Origin: Porphyromonadaceae bacterium UBA3318
GTDB lineage: Bacteria; Bacteroidota; Bacteroidia; Bacteroidales; Muribaculaceae
Assembly (NCBI GenBank): GCA_002361235.1
Contig: DESI01000023.1
Span: 1-51,121 of the forward strand
Direction of reading: 5' to 3'
Length of the DNA: 51,121 nucleotides
Translations under genes and position numbers: made by a program
Shown: positions 35,559-44,400 of the stretch, piece by piece
Numbering within the stretch: position 1 is the stretch's first letter
Layout: each line of letters opens with the position of its first letter
The notes under the pieces: model-generated
Seen by the model: the letters and a program-made list of their open reading frames with translations, nothing else
What the model was told of the DNA's origin: nothing
Databases searched by the model: none

Positions 35559-35586
35559 ATCTCGTTTTTCTTTTTTTCTGTTAGTA

Positions 35587-36666
35587 TTAGAAGTGCCATC
35601 CTAATGCTACGAACACCGTCATCAGCAAAAGGTTTGCCAACGCGAACGGCATCAGGTATTTCCACTCGAACGACAGCAGTTGGTCGATACGCACACGGGG
35701 GAACGTCCACTTGAACCAGATGATGACGAACGAGATGAAGAATGCCTTGCCCAGGAACCACACCACGCTCGGAATATAGTCCATCACCATGTTGAAGCCG
35801 TCCCATCCGGGAATGTGCAGAGGCATCCATCCGCCTAAGAACATCAGCGATGCTATGCCCGACACGATGAACAGGTTCAGATACTCGGCCAGGTAGAAGA
35901 AGCCGAAGTGGATACCCGAATACTCCGTATGGTAACCGGCCGTCAGCTCATGCTCGGCCTCGGGAAGGTCGAACGGGCCACGGTTGGTCTCGGCCGTAGC
36001 AGCCACGATATATATCAGGAATGCGATGATGGCGGGGATGTGTCCCTTGAACAGGAACCATGCGTCCTCCTGGGCCCATACCAGCTCGTTTATGTTCATG
36101 GTGCCGGACAGTACGATGATGGTCATTATGGCCAGACCCAGCGACACCTCGTAGCTTATCATCTGCGCGCCGCTTCGCATGGCGCCGATCAGCGTGTATT
36201 TATTGTTCGATGCCCAGCCGGCCAGCAGTATGCCCAACACACCCACCGAGCTGACTGCCAGCACGAAGAAGATGCCGATGTTCCAGTCTATGATCTGCAG
36301 GCCGTTGCCCCACGGCAGACACGCCAGCATTATCACCGACGACGTGATGACCAGATAGGGCGCGAGCTTGAACAGGAACCGGTCGGTGCCTTTCAGACAT
36401 ATCAGCTCCTTGATCAGAATCTTGAACATGTCGGCGAACACCTGCAGAAGTCCCCACGGACCTACACGCATCGGGCCCAGTCGGCACTGGAACCATGCGC
36501 ACAGCTTGCGCTCGTACAATATATAGAACAGGGCCAGCACAGTGTATGCCAGCAGAACGATCACTCCGACAATGACACACTCTATCAGGACGGCCAGCCA
36601 GTCGGCCATACCCGTCCCCAACAGCCAGTCATTGAAGCACGATGTCCATTTCCCAAAATCAAACAT
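35587..36666 (-). CDS. nuoH: Complex I membrane subunit H
   Basis: 359-residue subunit with eight membrane helices that forms the quinone entry site. Signature segments are ERKLCAWFQCRLGPMRVGPWG (core RLGPMRVGPWG), the GWASNNKYTLIGAMRSGAQMISYEV region (core SNNKYTLIGAMR), ETNRGPFDLPEAEHELTAGYHTEYSG (core RGPFDLPEAEHEL) and FKWTFPRVRIDQL. It lies 39 bp after nuoCD and 28 bp before atpD. Confidence 0.97.
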   Translation of the reverse strand: MFDFGKWTSCFNDWLLGTGMADWLAVLIECVIVGVIVLLAYTVLALFYILYERKLCAWFQCRLGPMRVGPWGLLQVFADMFKILIKELICLKGTDRFLFKLAPYLVITSSVIMLACLPWGNGLQIIDWNIGIFFVLAVSSVGVLGILLAGWASNNKYTLIGAMRSGAQMISYEVSLGLAIMTIIVLSGTMNINELVWAQEDAWFLFKGHIPAIIAFLIYIVAATAETNRGPFDLPEAEHELTAGYHTEYSGIHFGFFYLAEYLNLFIVSGIASLMFLGGWMPLHIPGWDGFNMVMDYIPSVVWFLGKAFFISFVIIWFKWTFPRVRIDQLLSFEWKYLMPFALANLLLMTVFVALGWHF

Positions 36667-36705
36667 ATCTTGTTATTGTTGTTTTATGCGTGGTTTATAT
36701 CACTG

Positions 36706-38331
36706 TTAACGGTCAATATCGGGGATCACGAAGTCCAGGGCGGCGCCGATTGTGATCAGGTCCGCTATCATATAGCCTGTACATGTCAGGTCCATCACAC
36801 CCACCAAGTTGAAGCAGGGGCTCTGGAAGTGCACGCGGTAAGGATTCTTCGATCCGTCGCTCTCGATGTACACACCGAACGCGCCGCGCGATGCCTCCAC
36901 CTGCTGGTACCAGTGGCCCACAGGCAGCTTGATCAGCTTCGGAACCTGCGCGCGGATGTCGCCCTCGGGAATATTGTCCACCAGCTGCGCCAGTATCTTG
37001 CAACTCTCCTCTATCTCCTTCATGCGCACCATGTAGCGGCTGTACGAATCGCAGCCGTCCAGCAGCACCTCGTCGAAGTCCAGCTCCGAATAGATGCCGT
37101 AGGGATGCTTCTTGCGCGTGTCGTTGCTCCAGCCCGATCCGCGTCCGCTCGGTCCGGTGATGGCGTAGTTGATGGCGTCCTCTTTCGACAGCATACCCAC
37201 TCCCACCAGACGGTTCTTGGCTATAAGGTTGTTAGAGAATACGTTGTGATATTCCTTCAGACGCTTGGGCATGATGGCTATCAGCTCCTTAACGTCCTTC
37301 TCGAAGTCGGGGTGCAGGTCGGCGATGACGCCGCCTATCACGTTATAGTTCATCGACATGCGTGCGCCGCAGGTCTTCTCGAATATATCGAGAATCATTT
37401 CACGCTCACGGAATCCGTAGAAGAACGCCGTGGTGGCGCCTAAGTCCATAGCCGTACATCCGAAAGACAGCAGATGGGACGATATACGCATAAGCTCGTC
37501 CATCATGCAGCGTATCACCTCGGCGCGGCGGGGCACCTCGATGCCCAGGGCCTTCTCGATACACATACACAGACAGTGGCGGTTCATGTGAGCCGACATA
37601 TAGTCCATACGGTCGGTGAAGTGCAGTGTCTGCGGATAGGTCATCCCCTCCGACAGCTTCTCGATGCCTCGGTGAATATAACCTGACACTACGTCCACCT
37701 TCTTCACGTACTCGCCGTCGAGCGACGTGCGGAAACGCATCACACCGTGTGTGGACGGGTGCTGCGGACCGATGTTCACCACATAGTCGTCTTTCTCGAA
37801 CACGCGGCCGTATTCAGGCTTCAGCTCGCCGTTCACCAGCTTGTAGCTTACGGTCTGGTCCTCGTTCTCCTCGTCATCCATGCGGATGGGATTGAGCTCG
37901 GGGTTGGCGTCGTAGTCCTTGCGCAGAGGGTGTCCCACCCAGTCGTTGCGCAGGAAGAAACGGCGCATGTCGGGATGGTTCACGAACTTGATGCCGAACA
38001 TGTCGTACACCTCGCGCTCCTGGAAATCAGCCACCTTCCACAGGTCGCTCACCGTATGTATATAGCTGCTGTCGCGGTCGCCCGACGCCTCTACTTTCAC
38101 CGACAGCATCTCCCAGTCGTGGGATGTCGACGTCAGATAGTACATCACGCCAAGTTTCTCCTTCCAGTCCATGCCCACAACTGCGGTCAGGACATCGAAA
38201 CCGAAATCATCCTTCAGTTTTTTGGCGAAGTCATGCCAATCCGGCTCCGCTACATTCACCTGCAGGCACTCTCCATCCTCGAATGTGGCCGCAGGATAAA
38301 TCTTCTCTATCTTTTCTTTTAATTGGCTCAT
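36706..38331 (-). CDS. nuoCD: Complex I fused subunits C and D
   Basis: 541-residue fusion. Residues 1-165 are the 30-kDa NuoC domain (EREVYDMFGIKFVNHPDMRRFFL, core VYDMFGI; a truncated DWVGHPLRKDY). Residues about 175-541 are the 49-kDa NuoD domain, with NIGPQHPSTHGVMRF, GYIHRGIEKLSEGMTYPQ (core IHRGIEKL) and the C-terminal DPDIDR-like VIPDIDR end. NuoD forms the quinone pocket with NuoB and NuoH. Fusion of C and D is common in Bacteroidetes and enterobacteria. It starts 6 bp after nuoB. Confidence 0.97.
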   Translation of the reverse strand: MSQLKEKIEKIYPAATFEDGECLQVNVAEPDWHDFAKKLKDDFGFDVLTAVVGMDWKEKLGVMYYLTSTSHDWEMLSVKVEASGDRDSSYIHTVSDLWKVADFQEREVYDMFGIKFVNHPDMRRFFLRNDWVGHPLRKDYDANPELNPIRMDDEENEDQTVSYKLVNGELKPEYGRVFEKDDYVVNIGPQHPSTHGVMRFRTSLDGEYVKKVDVVSGYIHRGIEKLSEGMTYPQTLHFTDRMDYMSAHMNRHCLCMCIEKALGIEVPRRAEVIRCMMDELMRISSHLLSFGCTAMDLGATTAFFYGFREREMILDIFEKTCGARMSMNYNVIGGVIADLHPDFEKDVKELIAIMPKRLKEYHNVFSNNLIAKNRLVGVGMLSKEDAINYAITGPSGRGSGWSNDTRKKHPYGIYSELDFDEVLLDGCDSYSRYMVRMKEIEESCKILAQLVDNIPEGDIRAQVPKLIKLPVGHWYQQVEASRGAFGVYIESDGSKNPYRVHFQSPCFNLVGVMDLTCTGYMIADLITIGAALDFVIPDIDR

Positions 38332-38337
38332 ATCCGT

Positions 38338-38952
38338 TTATCCTATCTGCCCCTTCTCATCGGGATGTTGTGCGAAAAAGTCCTCGATTTTCTCCTTGCG
38401 GTTAGCGCCGCCGAAGAATTTCTGCACCTTGATTTTGCGCTGCAGCTGCATCAGGCCGTAGAACATTGCCTCGGGACGCGGAGGACATCCGGGGATGTAC
38501 ACGTCCACCGGCAGAATCCGGTCCACGCCGGGCACCACGCAGTATGAATTCTTGAACGGGCCGCCCGAAACGGCGCAGCCGCCGCACGCTATCACATATT
38601 TAGGCTCGGCCAGCTGCTCGTACAGACGGCGCAGCGCCGGCGCCATGCGGTGTACGATGGTGCCCTGCACCATTATATAGTCAGCCTGACGGGGCGAGTT
38701 GCGGGCCACCTCGAATCCGAATCGAGCCATGTCGTAGCGGGCGGCGCCCAGACACATGAACTCGATGGCGCAGCACGACGTGCCGAAGCACAGCGGCCAC
38801 AATGAATTGGCACGACCCCAGTTGATCAGGTCGTCGAATGCCCCCACCATTACGTTTGCTCCTGTCGCGTTCAGCTCCTCGACCAACTTGTCAATGTAAT
38901 CGTTGTTCTTGAAGTCCTCGCGCTTCATGCTTTTAATATGGTCTACTCCCAT
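38338..38952 (-). CDS. nuoB: Complex I [4Fe-4S] subunit B
   Basis: 204-residue subunit that holds the terminal cluster N2. The adjacent Cys pair is in GTSCCAIEF, and the other ligands are in GGCAVSGG and PGCPPRPEA. The ATG at 38952 overlaps the end of nuoA by 10 bp. This start gives MGVDHIKSMKREDF, which agrees with the N-terminal IKSM..EDF pattern I recall in Bacteroides NuoB. A second Met (9 codons in) is possible. Confidence 0.96.
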   Translation of the reverse strand: MGVDHIKSMKREDFKNNDYIDKLVEELNATGANVMVGAFDDLINWGRANSLWPLCFGTSCCAIEFMCLGAARYDMARFGFEVARNSPRQADYIMVQGTIVHRMAPALRRLYEQLAEPKYVIACGGCAVSGGPFKNSYCVVPGVDRILPVDVYIPGCPPRPEAMFYGLMQLQRKIKVQKFFGGANRKEKIEDFFAQHPDEKGQIG

Positions 38953-39314
38953 TTCAGCGCACCTTTACGCCAGGCGTATGCCAGGCCCATTATCAATACA
39001 AACATGAATATGCCGATGCAAAATATTCCCGAAGGACCCATATCCTTCATCACCACGGACCAGGGATACAGGAACACTACCTCCACATCGAACAATAAAA
39101 ACAAAATGGCGAAGATATAGTATCCCGCCTTAAACTGTAGCATAGACGCACCGCGCGTCGGTATGCCGCACTCGTATGCCTCCGCCTTCTTCACCGAATA
39201 TGAACGAGGCGATATCAATTTGGCAATAAGCAGCGCCGCAAACACCAGGGCAAGACCAGTGATCATGGCCGTGATGCTCAACGCTCCATTACCGATATGG
39301 CACAATAACTCCAT
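38943..39314 (-). CDS. nuoA: Complex I membrane subunit A
   Basis: 123-residue subunit with three membrane helices. The loop YECGIPTRGASMLQFKAGYYIFAILFLLFDVEVVFLYPW (cores YECGIP and LFDVEVVFLYPW) is diagnostic. It is the first gene of the nuo-atp transcription unit, with the promoter about 70 bp upstream. Confidence 0.96.
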   Translation of the reverse strand: MELLCHIGNGALSITAMITGLALVFAALLIAKLISPRSYSVKKAEAYECGIPTRGASMLQFKAGYYIFAILFLLFDVEVVFLYPWSVVMKDMGPSGIFCIGIFMFVLIMGLAYAWRKGALKWE

Positions 39315-39386
39315 ATTGTGTTTATGATTAGTTAGTTACATGATTTTAGACGCGCCCCCAACTTGCGCATCACATTAGTTCTTGTG

Positions 39387-39418
39387 CAAAGTTACCCAAA
39401 ATTTTTCACTCTGACAAA
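39387..39418 (-). promoter_or_regulatory. Promoter of the nuo-atp supraoperon
   Basis: Minus strand TTTG (39415-39418), a 20-bp spacer, then TAACTTTG (39387-39394): both boxes match the Bacteroidetes consensus exactly. The predicted start, near 39380, gives a leader of about 65 nt before nuoA. It is the only strong promoter I find for the following 17 kb. Confidence 0.8.
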
Positions 39419-39420
39419 TA

Positions 39421-39456
39421 AAAAAGCCGCTGTCCGCCTCGGGACACCGGCTTTTT
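39421..39456. terminator. Bidirectional terminator between the lipoprotein gene and nuoA
   Basis: AAAAAGCCG-C-TGTCC and GGACA-C-CGGCTTTTT form a 14-bp stem with one C:C mismatch and a 6-nt loop, with A/T runs at both ends. It ends 2 bp from the -33 box of the nuo promoter and insulates it from the gene upstream. Confidence 0.85.
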
Positions 39457-39484
39457 GATTGCACTTTGCTCGGATATTTCAGGT

Positions 39485-40441
39485 CTATTTATCCTTCATG
39501 TCAGACATGTTGAATCCCAACATGCACAGTCCGTTAAATGAGACTGTATAGCCGTTGTCAAGCATAATGCGGCATTCGGCACGTGTCAGATCCTGCGACG
39601 AACTGTTCAGCTGCAGACGCTTCACTTTAATTGCAGGGACTTTCTCGCCTTCCTTCACAGTTATTGCCTCGGGGGTCACATCCGAGCATTCCAGAACGAA
39701 ACCGGCTGATCCGAATTTCACGGGAACGTTCTTTATGACATAGTTTACCGGAGTTTCAGTATCAAGATAGGAGACATTATAGAGGAATACGTCAGCTGTG
39801 TATGCACCGGGCTTGTCCAGGTTCATCAGTACACGATACGAAGGCACCTGCGATTTCTGAACCTGCACCATATCGGCTGTCACTACATTTGTCGTACCGG
39901 TGAATATCATGTCTTTCCAGAAGGTCTTGACCTGATATTCACCAATCTTGAACTGCGTTTCCGAATAGATGCGCGTGCGCGGATACACTATAGGATTCAG
40001 TTTAAGCTGAGCTCCCAGCACATCTTGCACAATAGAGTCGTTAAATGTGTTGGAACATGTAGTGAAATCTGCATATACATTGGTGATGGGCGTAGCTCCG
40101 GCCGGAGTGGCGTTGGCCGCCTCACTCAGGAAAAATGATGTCTGTGATTTGGCGCCAGACATACGGATGACTCCGTACACCATCGGCATTTCCGTTGTGC
40201 CGAAGTCCACCTTGTTGCCGCCTATAACCAGATCATCGCTGTTCAGCATCAGGGTGTAGTTGTAATTGTCAGTGATGAACGTATAGTTGGTCAGAGTCAC
40301 TGCTGCATCCTGATCAGGACCTGTCACCAGCGAATACGACTCAAGCTTATACGTCGAGGTCGATGTAAAGTCCTGCTTGTTGTTGCAGGATGTCGCTCCT
40401 ATCAGGAGCGCCGCACTTGCAATAAGTGTGATTTTCTTCAT
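39485..40441 (-). CDS. Lipoprotein of unknown function
   Basis: 318 residues. The lipoprotein signal ends at GATSC (Cys 19). The remainder is rich in Thr, Val and Asn and looks like beta-structure, with no repeat or catalytic motif that I recognise. I cannot assign a family. It resembles the many surface or periplasmic lipoproteins of Bacteroidales in general style only. Its GC content is lower than that of its neighbours by eye. It lies 81 bp after rnz and ends at the bidirectional terminator, so it may be the end of the rnz transcript or have its own promoter; I saw no good promoter match in the gap. Confidence 0.82.
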   Translation of the reverse strand: MKKITLIASAALLIGATSCNNKQDFTSTSTYKLESYSLVTGPDQDAAVTLTNYTFITDNYNYTLMLNSDDLVIGGNKVDFGTTEMPMVYGVIRMSGAKSQTSFFLSEAANATPAGATPITNVYADFTTCSNTFNDSIVQDVLGAQLKLNPIVYPRTRIYSETQFKIGEYQVKTFWKDMIFTGTTNVVTADMVQVQKSQVPSYRVLMNLDKPGAYTADVFLYNVSYLDTETPVNYVIKNVPVKFGSAGFVLECSDVTPEAITVKEGEKVPAIKVKRLQLNSSSQDLTRAECRIMLDNGYTVSFNGLCMLGFNMSDMKDK

Positions 40442-40522
40442 AGTTATGCTTTCTCTTTGTTATATCTCACTATCAAACGCTGAATAGTGGCGGATATTGT
40501 CATGGCACGTATGATAATATAA

Positions 40523-41437
40523 TCATCGCACATCGGTTATCAGTCCTTCCCGGTTCTGCAGCACGCACGGAAACACCTCGCCGGCCTCCTTCACGAACAG
40601 CGAGTCATCATTATATCTTGACGAATAATGTCCTGTCAGCAACCGCTTGGCGCCGGCGTCACGCGCCACCATAGCCGCCTGCCCGGCTGTGGAATGAAAC
40701 CGTTCCCTGGCGTTGTCGGCGTTGTCGCGCAGATAGGTGGTCTCGTGAAACATCAGGTCCACCGGTCCGACCTTGGCCGCCAGCTCGGGCATATACAGCG
40801 TGTCGGACAGGTGTGCGTACTTCCGTCCCGGCTCGGCGGGACTGGTCAGAATTTCGTTCGGTATAACAGTGCCGTCCGCCTTCACGAAGTCGGCTCCCTC
40901 CTTTATCTCGCGCATCCTGAACACAGGCACACCGTGGAAGTCGCACATGTCGCGACGTATGTGGCGCAGCGGCTCGGCCTCCTCGAACACATACCCCACC
41001 GTCGGCACACGGTGCTTCAGCGGGATGGTGCGGACACGCAGCGAGCCGGTGTCGAGTATCACCTTCTCCTCAGGCCTGATTATGTCATAATCCAGCTCGA
41101 ACGACAGCTCACGGGCAAAGAATCCCAATATCTGCTCCAGTATCTCCTTCCCTTCCTTGAAGGTATGTATTGTCAGTTTACCCTCCTTGCCGCCGAGCGC
41201 CAGAGTCGAGACCAGCCCGGGAAGTCCCAATACATGGTCGCCGTGCAGATGGGTCAGAAAGATGTGGCGCAGACGCCCGAACTTCAGCCTCTGTTTCTGA
41301 AACTGAAGCTGCGCGCCTTCGCCGCAGTCCACCATATACAGTGTGCCCCGGTGTTCCACCACCGTCGACGACGGCTGATGCTTCACGGTCGGCTTGGCCG
41401 AACCGCATCCCAACGTATGTATCCTGAAGTCGCTCAT
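40523..41437 (-). CDS. rnz: Ribonuclease Z
   Basis: 304-residue metallo-beta-lactamase-fold endonuclease that trims the 3' end of tRNA precursors. The metal-binding motif is THLHGDH (His 63, His 65, Asp 67, His 68); further ligands are in the FHETTYL and TGHYSSRY segments. The flexible arm (exosite) region is residues about 150-180. It starts 50 bp after the alpha-2-macroglobulin-like gene, with a 22-bp tandem repeat in the gap. It is the second tRNA-maturation factor in the window, after rnpB, but the two are not linked in one unit. Confidence 0.95.
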   Translation of the reverse strand: MSDFRIHTLGCGSAKPTVKHQPSSTVVEHRGTLYMVDCGEGAQLQFQKQRLKFGRLRHIFLTHLHGDHVLGLPGLVSTLALGGKEGKLTIHTFKEGKEILEQILGFFARELSFELDYDIIRPEEKVILDTGSLRVRTIPLKHRVPTVGYVFEEAEPLRHIRRDMCDFHGVPVFRMREIKEGADFVKADGTVIPNEILTSPAEPGRKYAHLSDTLYMPELAAKVGPVDLMFHETTYLRDNADNARERFHSTAGQAAMVARDAGAKRLLTGHYSSRYNDDSLFVKEAGEVFPCVLQNREGLITDVR

Positions 41438-41440
41438 TAC

Positions 41441-41484
41441 TTGAACGTATCTATTCCTTTATTTGAACGTATATATCCTTTGAC
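41441..41484. repeat. 22-bp imperfect tandem repeat upstream of rnz
   Basis: Two copies starting TTGAACGTAT (41441 and 41463) followed by CTATTCCTTT or ATATCCTTT-like sequence, filling most of the 50-bp gap between the macroglobulin stop and the rnz start. It may be a protein-binding site or a small duplication. Confidence 0.7.
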
Positions 41485-41487
41485 AGC

Positions 41488-44400
41488 TTATTTCACATTG
41501 ATTATCATTCCGGCGGAATGCGCGGTTATCACGGGGGCGTACTGGCTCTGAGCCTGTGCGATGCCGAGGCTGTACTCGCCGGCGCGGTCCACGTAGCATT
41601 CGTAGTTCAGCACGTGCGTACCCTTGCCTAAGAACGGTATGAACAGGTTGGTGCCTTCGTTGCGCACCTCGCGGTAATACCATACGCCGTCGGACGACGT
41701 GTAGCCCGACAACTGGCCGGCGGGTTCCAGACATGCGCTGCGCGAGTCCATCACGGCCACGTAGTCCAGGTCGCGGTCACACTTTATGGTCAGCGTCACG
41801 CGCACCTTGTCGCCGGTCTTCAGATCGGCTATCTGCGCCTTGTTGCCGTCCATCGTGTATATGTTCTTGAATATGCTCAGCTGCGGCACGCTCTGATCCT
41901 TCACATCTTCTATCGGTGCCACATACTGGCTTATCACGCCGCCCCATGCCGGGCCTGCCGAATGCTTCTCAATCTTTATGTCGCCGCGCTTCACCATGTC
42001 GGGCGTCAGGGTCATCGTGAAGCTGTCGGTCAGCTTGGCGCGCTTCGGAACGGTTATCTCCTTGCCGCCGACAGTGACGGTGGCGTTCTCCGAAGGAACC
42101 GTCCAGTCACTGCCGCTGCTCAGCAACGCATGGATCACCTCGGCCGTGGCACGGTTGTCGCTCCAGCTCTGCGTCTGCTTCGACATCAGCAACCACTGGC
42201 GCAGCCGGTCGACGGCCTCGGCCTCAGGCTGCACCTCGGTGTAAGCCTCAAGCACCTGGGCCGTGGTGATGAGCGGACTCCAGCCCGACCACACCCCGCG
42301 CAGGTTCTCGAAGCACATACCCTTCTCCGGACTTACCGTAGCAAACTGACGCAAGGACTCCAATATATAGCCTGACAGCACCTTATTACCTGAACGGTGT
42401 TCAAGTATCACGGCCACTGCCTTGTCGTATATGTCGAAGTTTTTCCACCCGTCGGCTATCTCCTTCATGGCCACCTTGCGCATCTGGCCGAAATTGCCGG
42501 CATCCTTCACATCGGGAAAGAAGCTCTTGACATACAGATAATTCAGCAACTGCGACACGCTGATATACTTGCGTTTGTTGCGTTCCCATTCCTTAACCAG
42601 CTCCTTATCGGTGTACGCGAACGCCTTGGTCAGCATCGGCATCGAGTTGGCGGGCATATAACCCATACCCTTCAGCATGGCGAAATGCAGCAGCACACGG
42701 GCCGTGATGAATTCCGACGTCGGCATATTGTCGCACCAGCTCCAGCCGCCGTCGTTGTTCTGCTTCTCGCGCAACTTGTTCATTATGGCGTTCACCGCAG
42801 CCTCGGCTTCCTTGGTGTCGGTGTACTTTATCAGCGACTGCATCCGCATGGTTTCGTTCTTGGCGTCGTTCACCCACGGGGTGTTGTTCAGGGTGGTCAC
42901 CTTCAGGTTCTGATTCTTCTCCAGGTGAGACACCAGCGTCGAGTCACCGGCATTCTCGGGCGCGGCAAAGGTCTTCAGCGCTTCGCCGAGCTGCGGGAAC
43001 TGCTTTATCAATCCCGACGCGATGGCATTGCCGTACAGAGCGTCTACCTGCGACAGGATATTGTCGGACTTCGGTGTCACTATATCGGGGAGTGCCGTGA
43101 CGCACTCCCAGACGGGATTGCCGCAGTATTGCAGAGTTACGTTGGCGTCCTTGGCGTTCGCCGGAATATCTGCCTTGATTACCTGCTCGCCGGGTCCGGC
43201 GTAGAAAGGCTTGGACTCTATCACGGGAGTACTACTGGGCAGTATCGCCACATCCGTACCCTCGCCATCACGGTGGTTGCCGCCGATGGCGTATGCGCGG
43301 ATCGTCACTGCCGAGAGGTTGTCCGGCACATTATATTTTATCGTGACTGTACGCGATCCCGACGCCTTGGTTTCCTCGGCACCGAAATCTTCGGTCACAA
43401 GCACGTTGCCCTCTGCATTTAGTATCTCGATGCGCCCGGCCAACGGCAAAGTCTCGCCGCTGTTGTTGAACAATGTGGCGCTCACCTCGGCCTTGTCGCC
43501 TGTGCGCAGGAAGCGAGGCGCGTTCATCTGAACCATCACTTTCTTGGTGGCCACGGCCGTCAGCATCTTCACGCCCCCGCGCATATACTTGTCGTAACCG
43601 GCTATCTGCAGCTGCCATGTGCCGTTGAACTGCGGCACGTCGAAGTCCAGCGTAGCCACGCCGTCGCCGTCGGTTGTCAGCTCGGGCATAAAGAATGCCG
43701 ACGGACACTCCACGGGACGTACTTCCTCTTCAGTGTCGGCCGAACCTGCTCCGGCTTCGGTCACCTCGGCCTCGGCCAATTCCTCGTCGGCCGCCTCCTC
43801 AGTCATGACGCGGGCTGTCTGTTTCATTTTGACACCGGCACTTCTGCTCGATCGCAATTCTACTGGAGCGGCATCCATTTTCATCTCATTCACCACACAT
43901 TCATAGAGCACCATGCCGCTTCCCCAGCGGTCGTACAGGCCATAGCCGTACGTATTGAGTTCGGGCACGGCGAATCTATTGTAGTTCTTGCCTCCGAGCC
44001 GTGCATATTTATAGAAGTCCGTAGACCAGGAACCAATCTGCCTCATGCTTATAGATGAAGCCGTGCTCCACGAACACATCGAGGCAGGGTTGAACGACCA
44101 TTCAAACGGTGCGATGGCGTTCAGGGCCTGGTTGCTCATCACGGCCATAACCGGACGGTTGGCCATAGGCTTGCCGCCGATTTTGAAGCCGAATTTCCAC
44201 TGTTCCTTAGCACCCGGCTCCAGCCTGTCGCGGAAACTCTCGGTGCTGATTTCAACCTTTTCCTGCTGGAACGGCGGGATAACGACAACGTTACATACCT
44301 CGACCTTCAGGTCATGCATTCCGGTAAAGTGCAGGAATATCCTTCGGTCGGCAGCCGGAGCATCGACTTTGACCGACGTCATGCCGTCAGATACCTTCAG

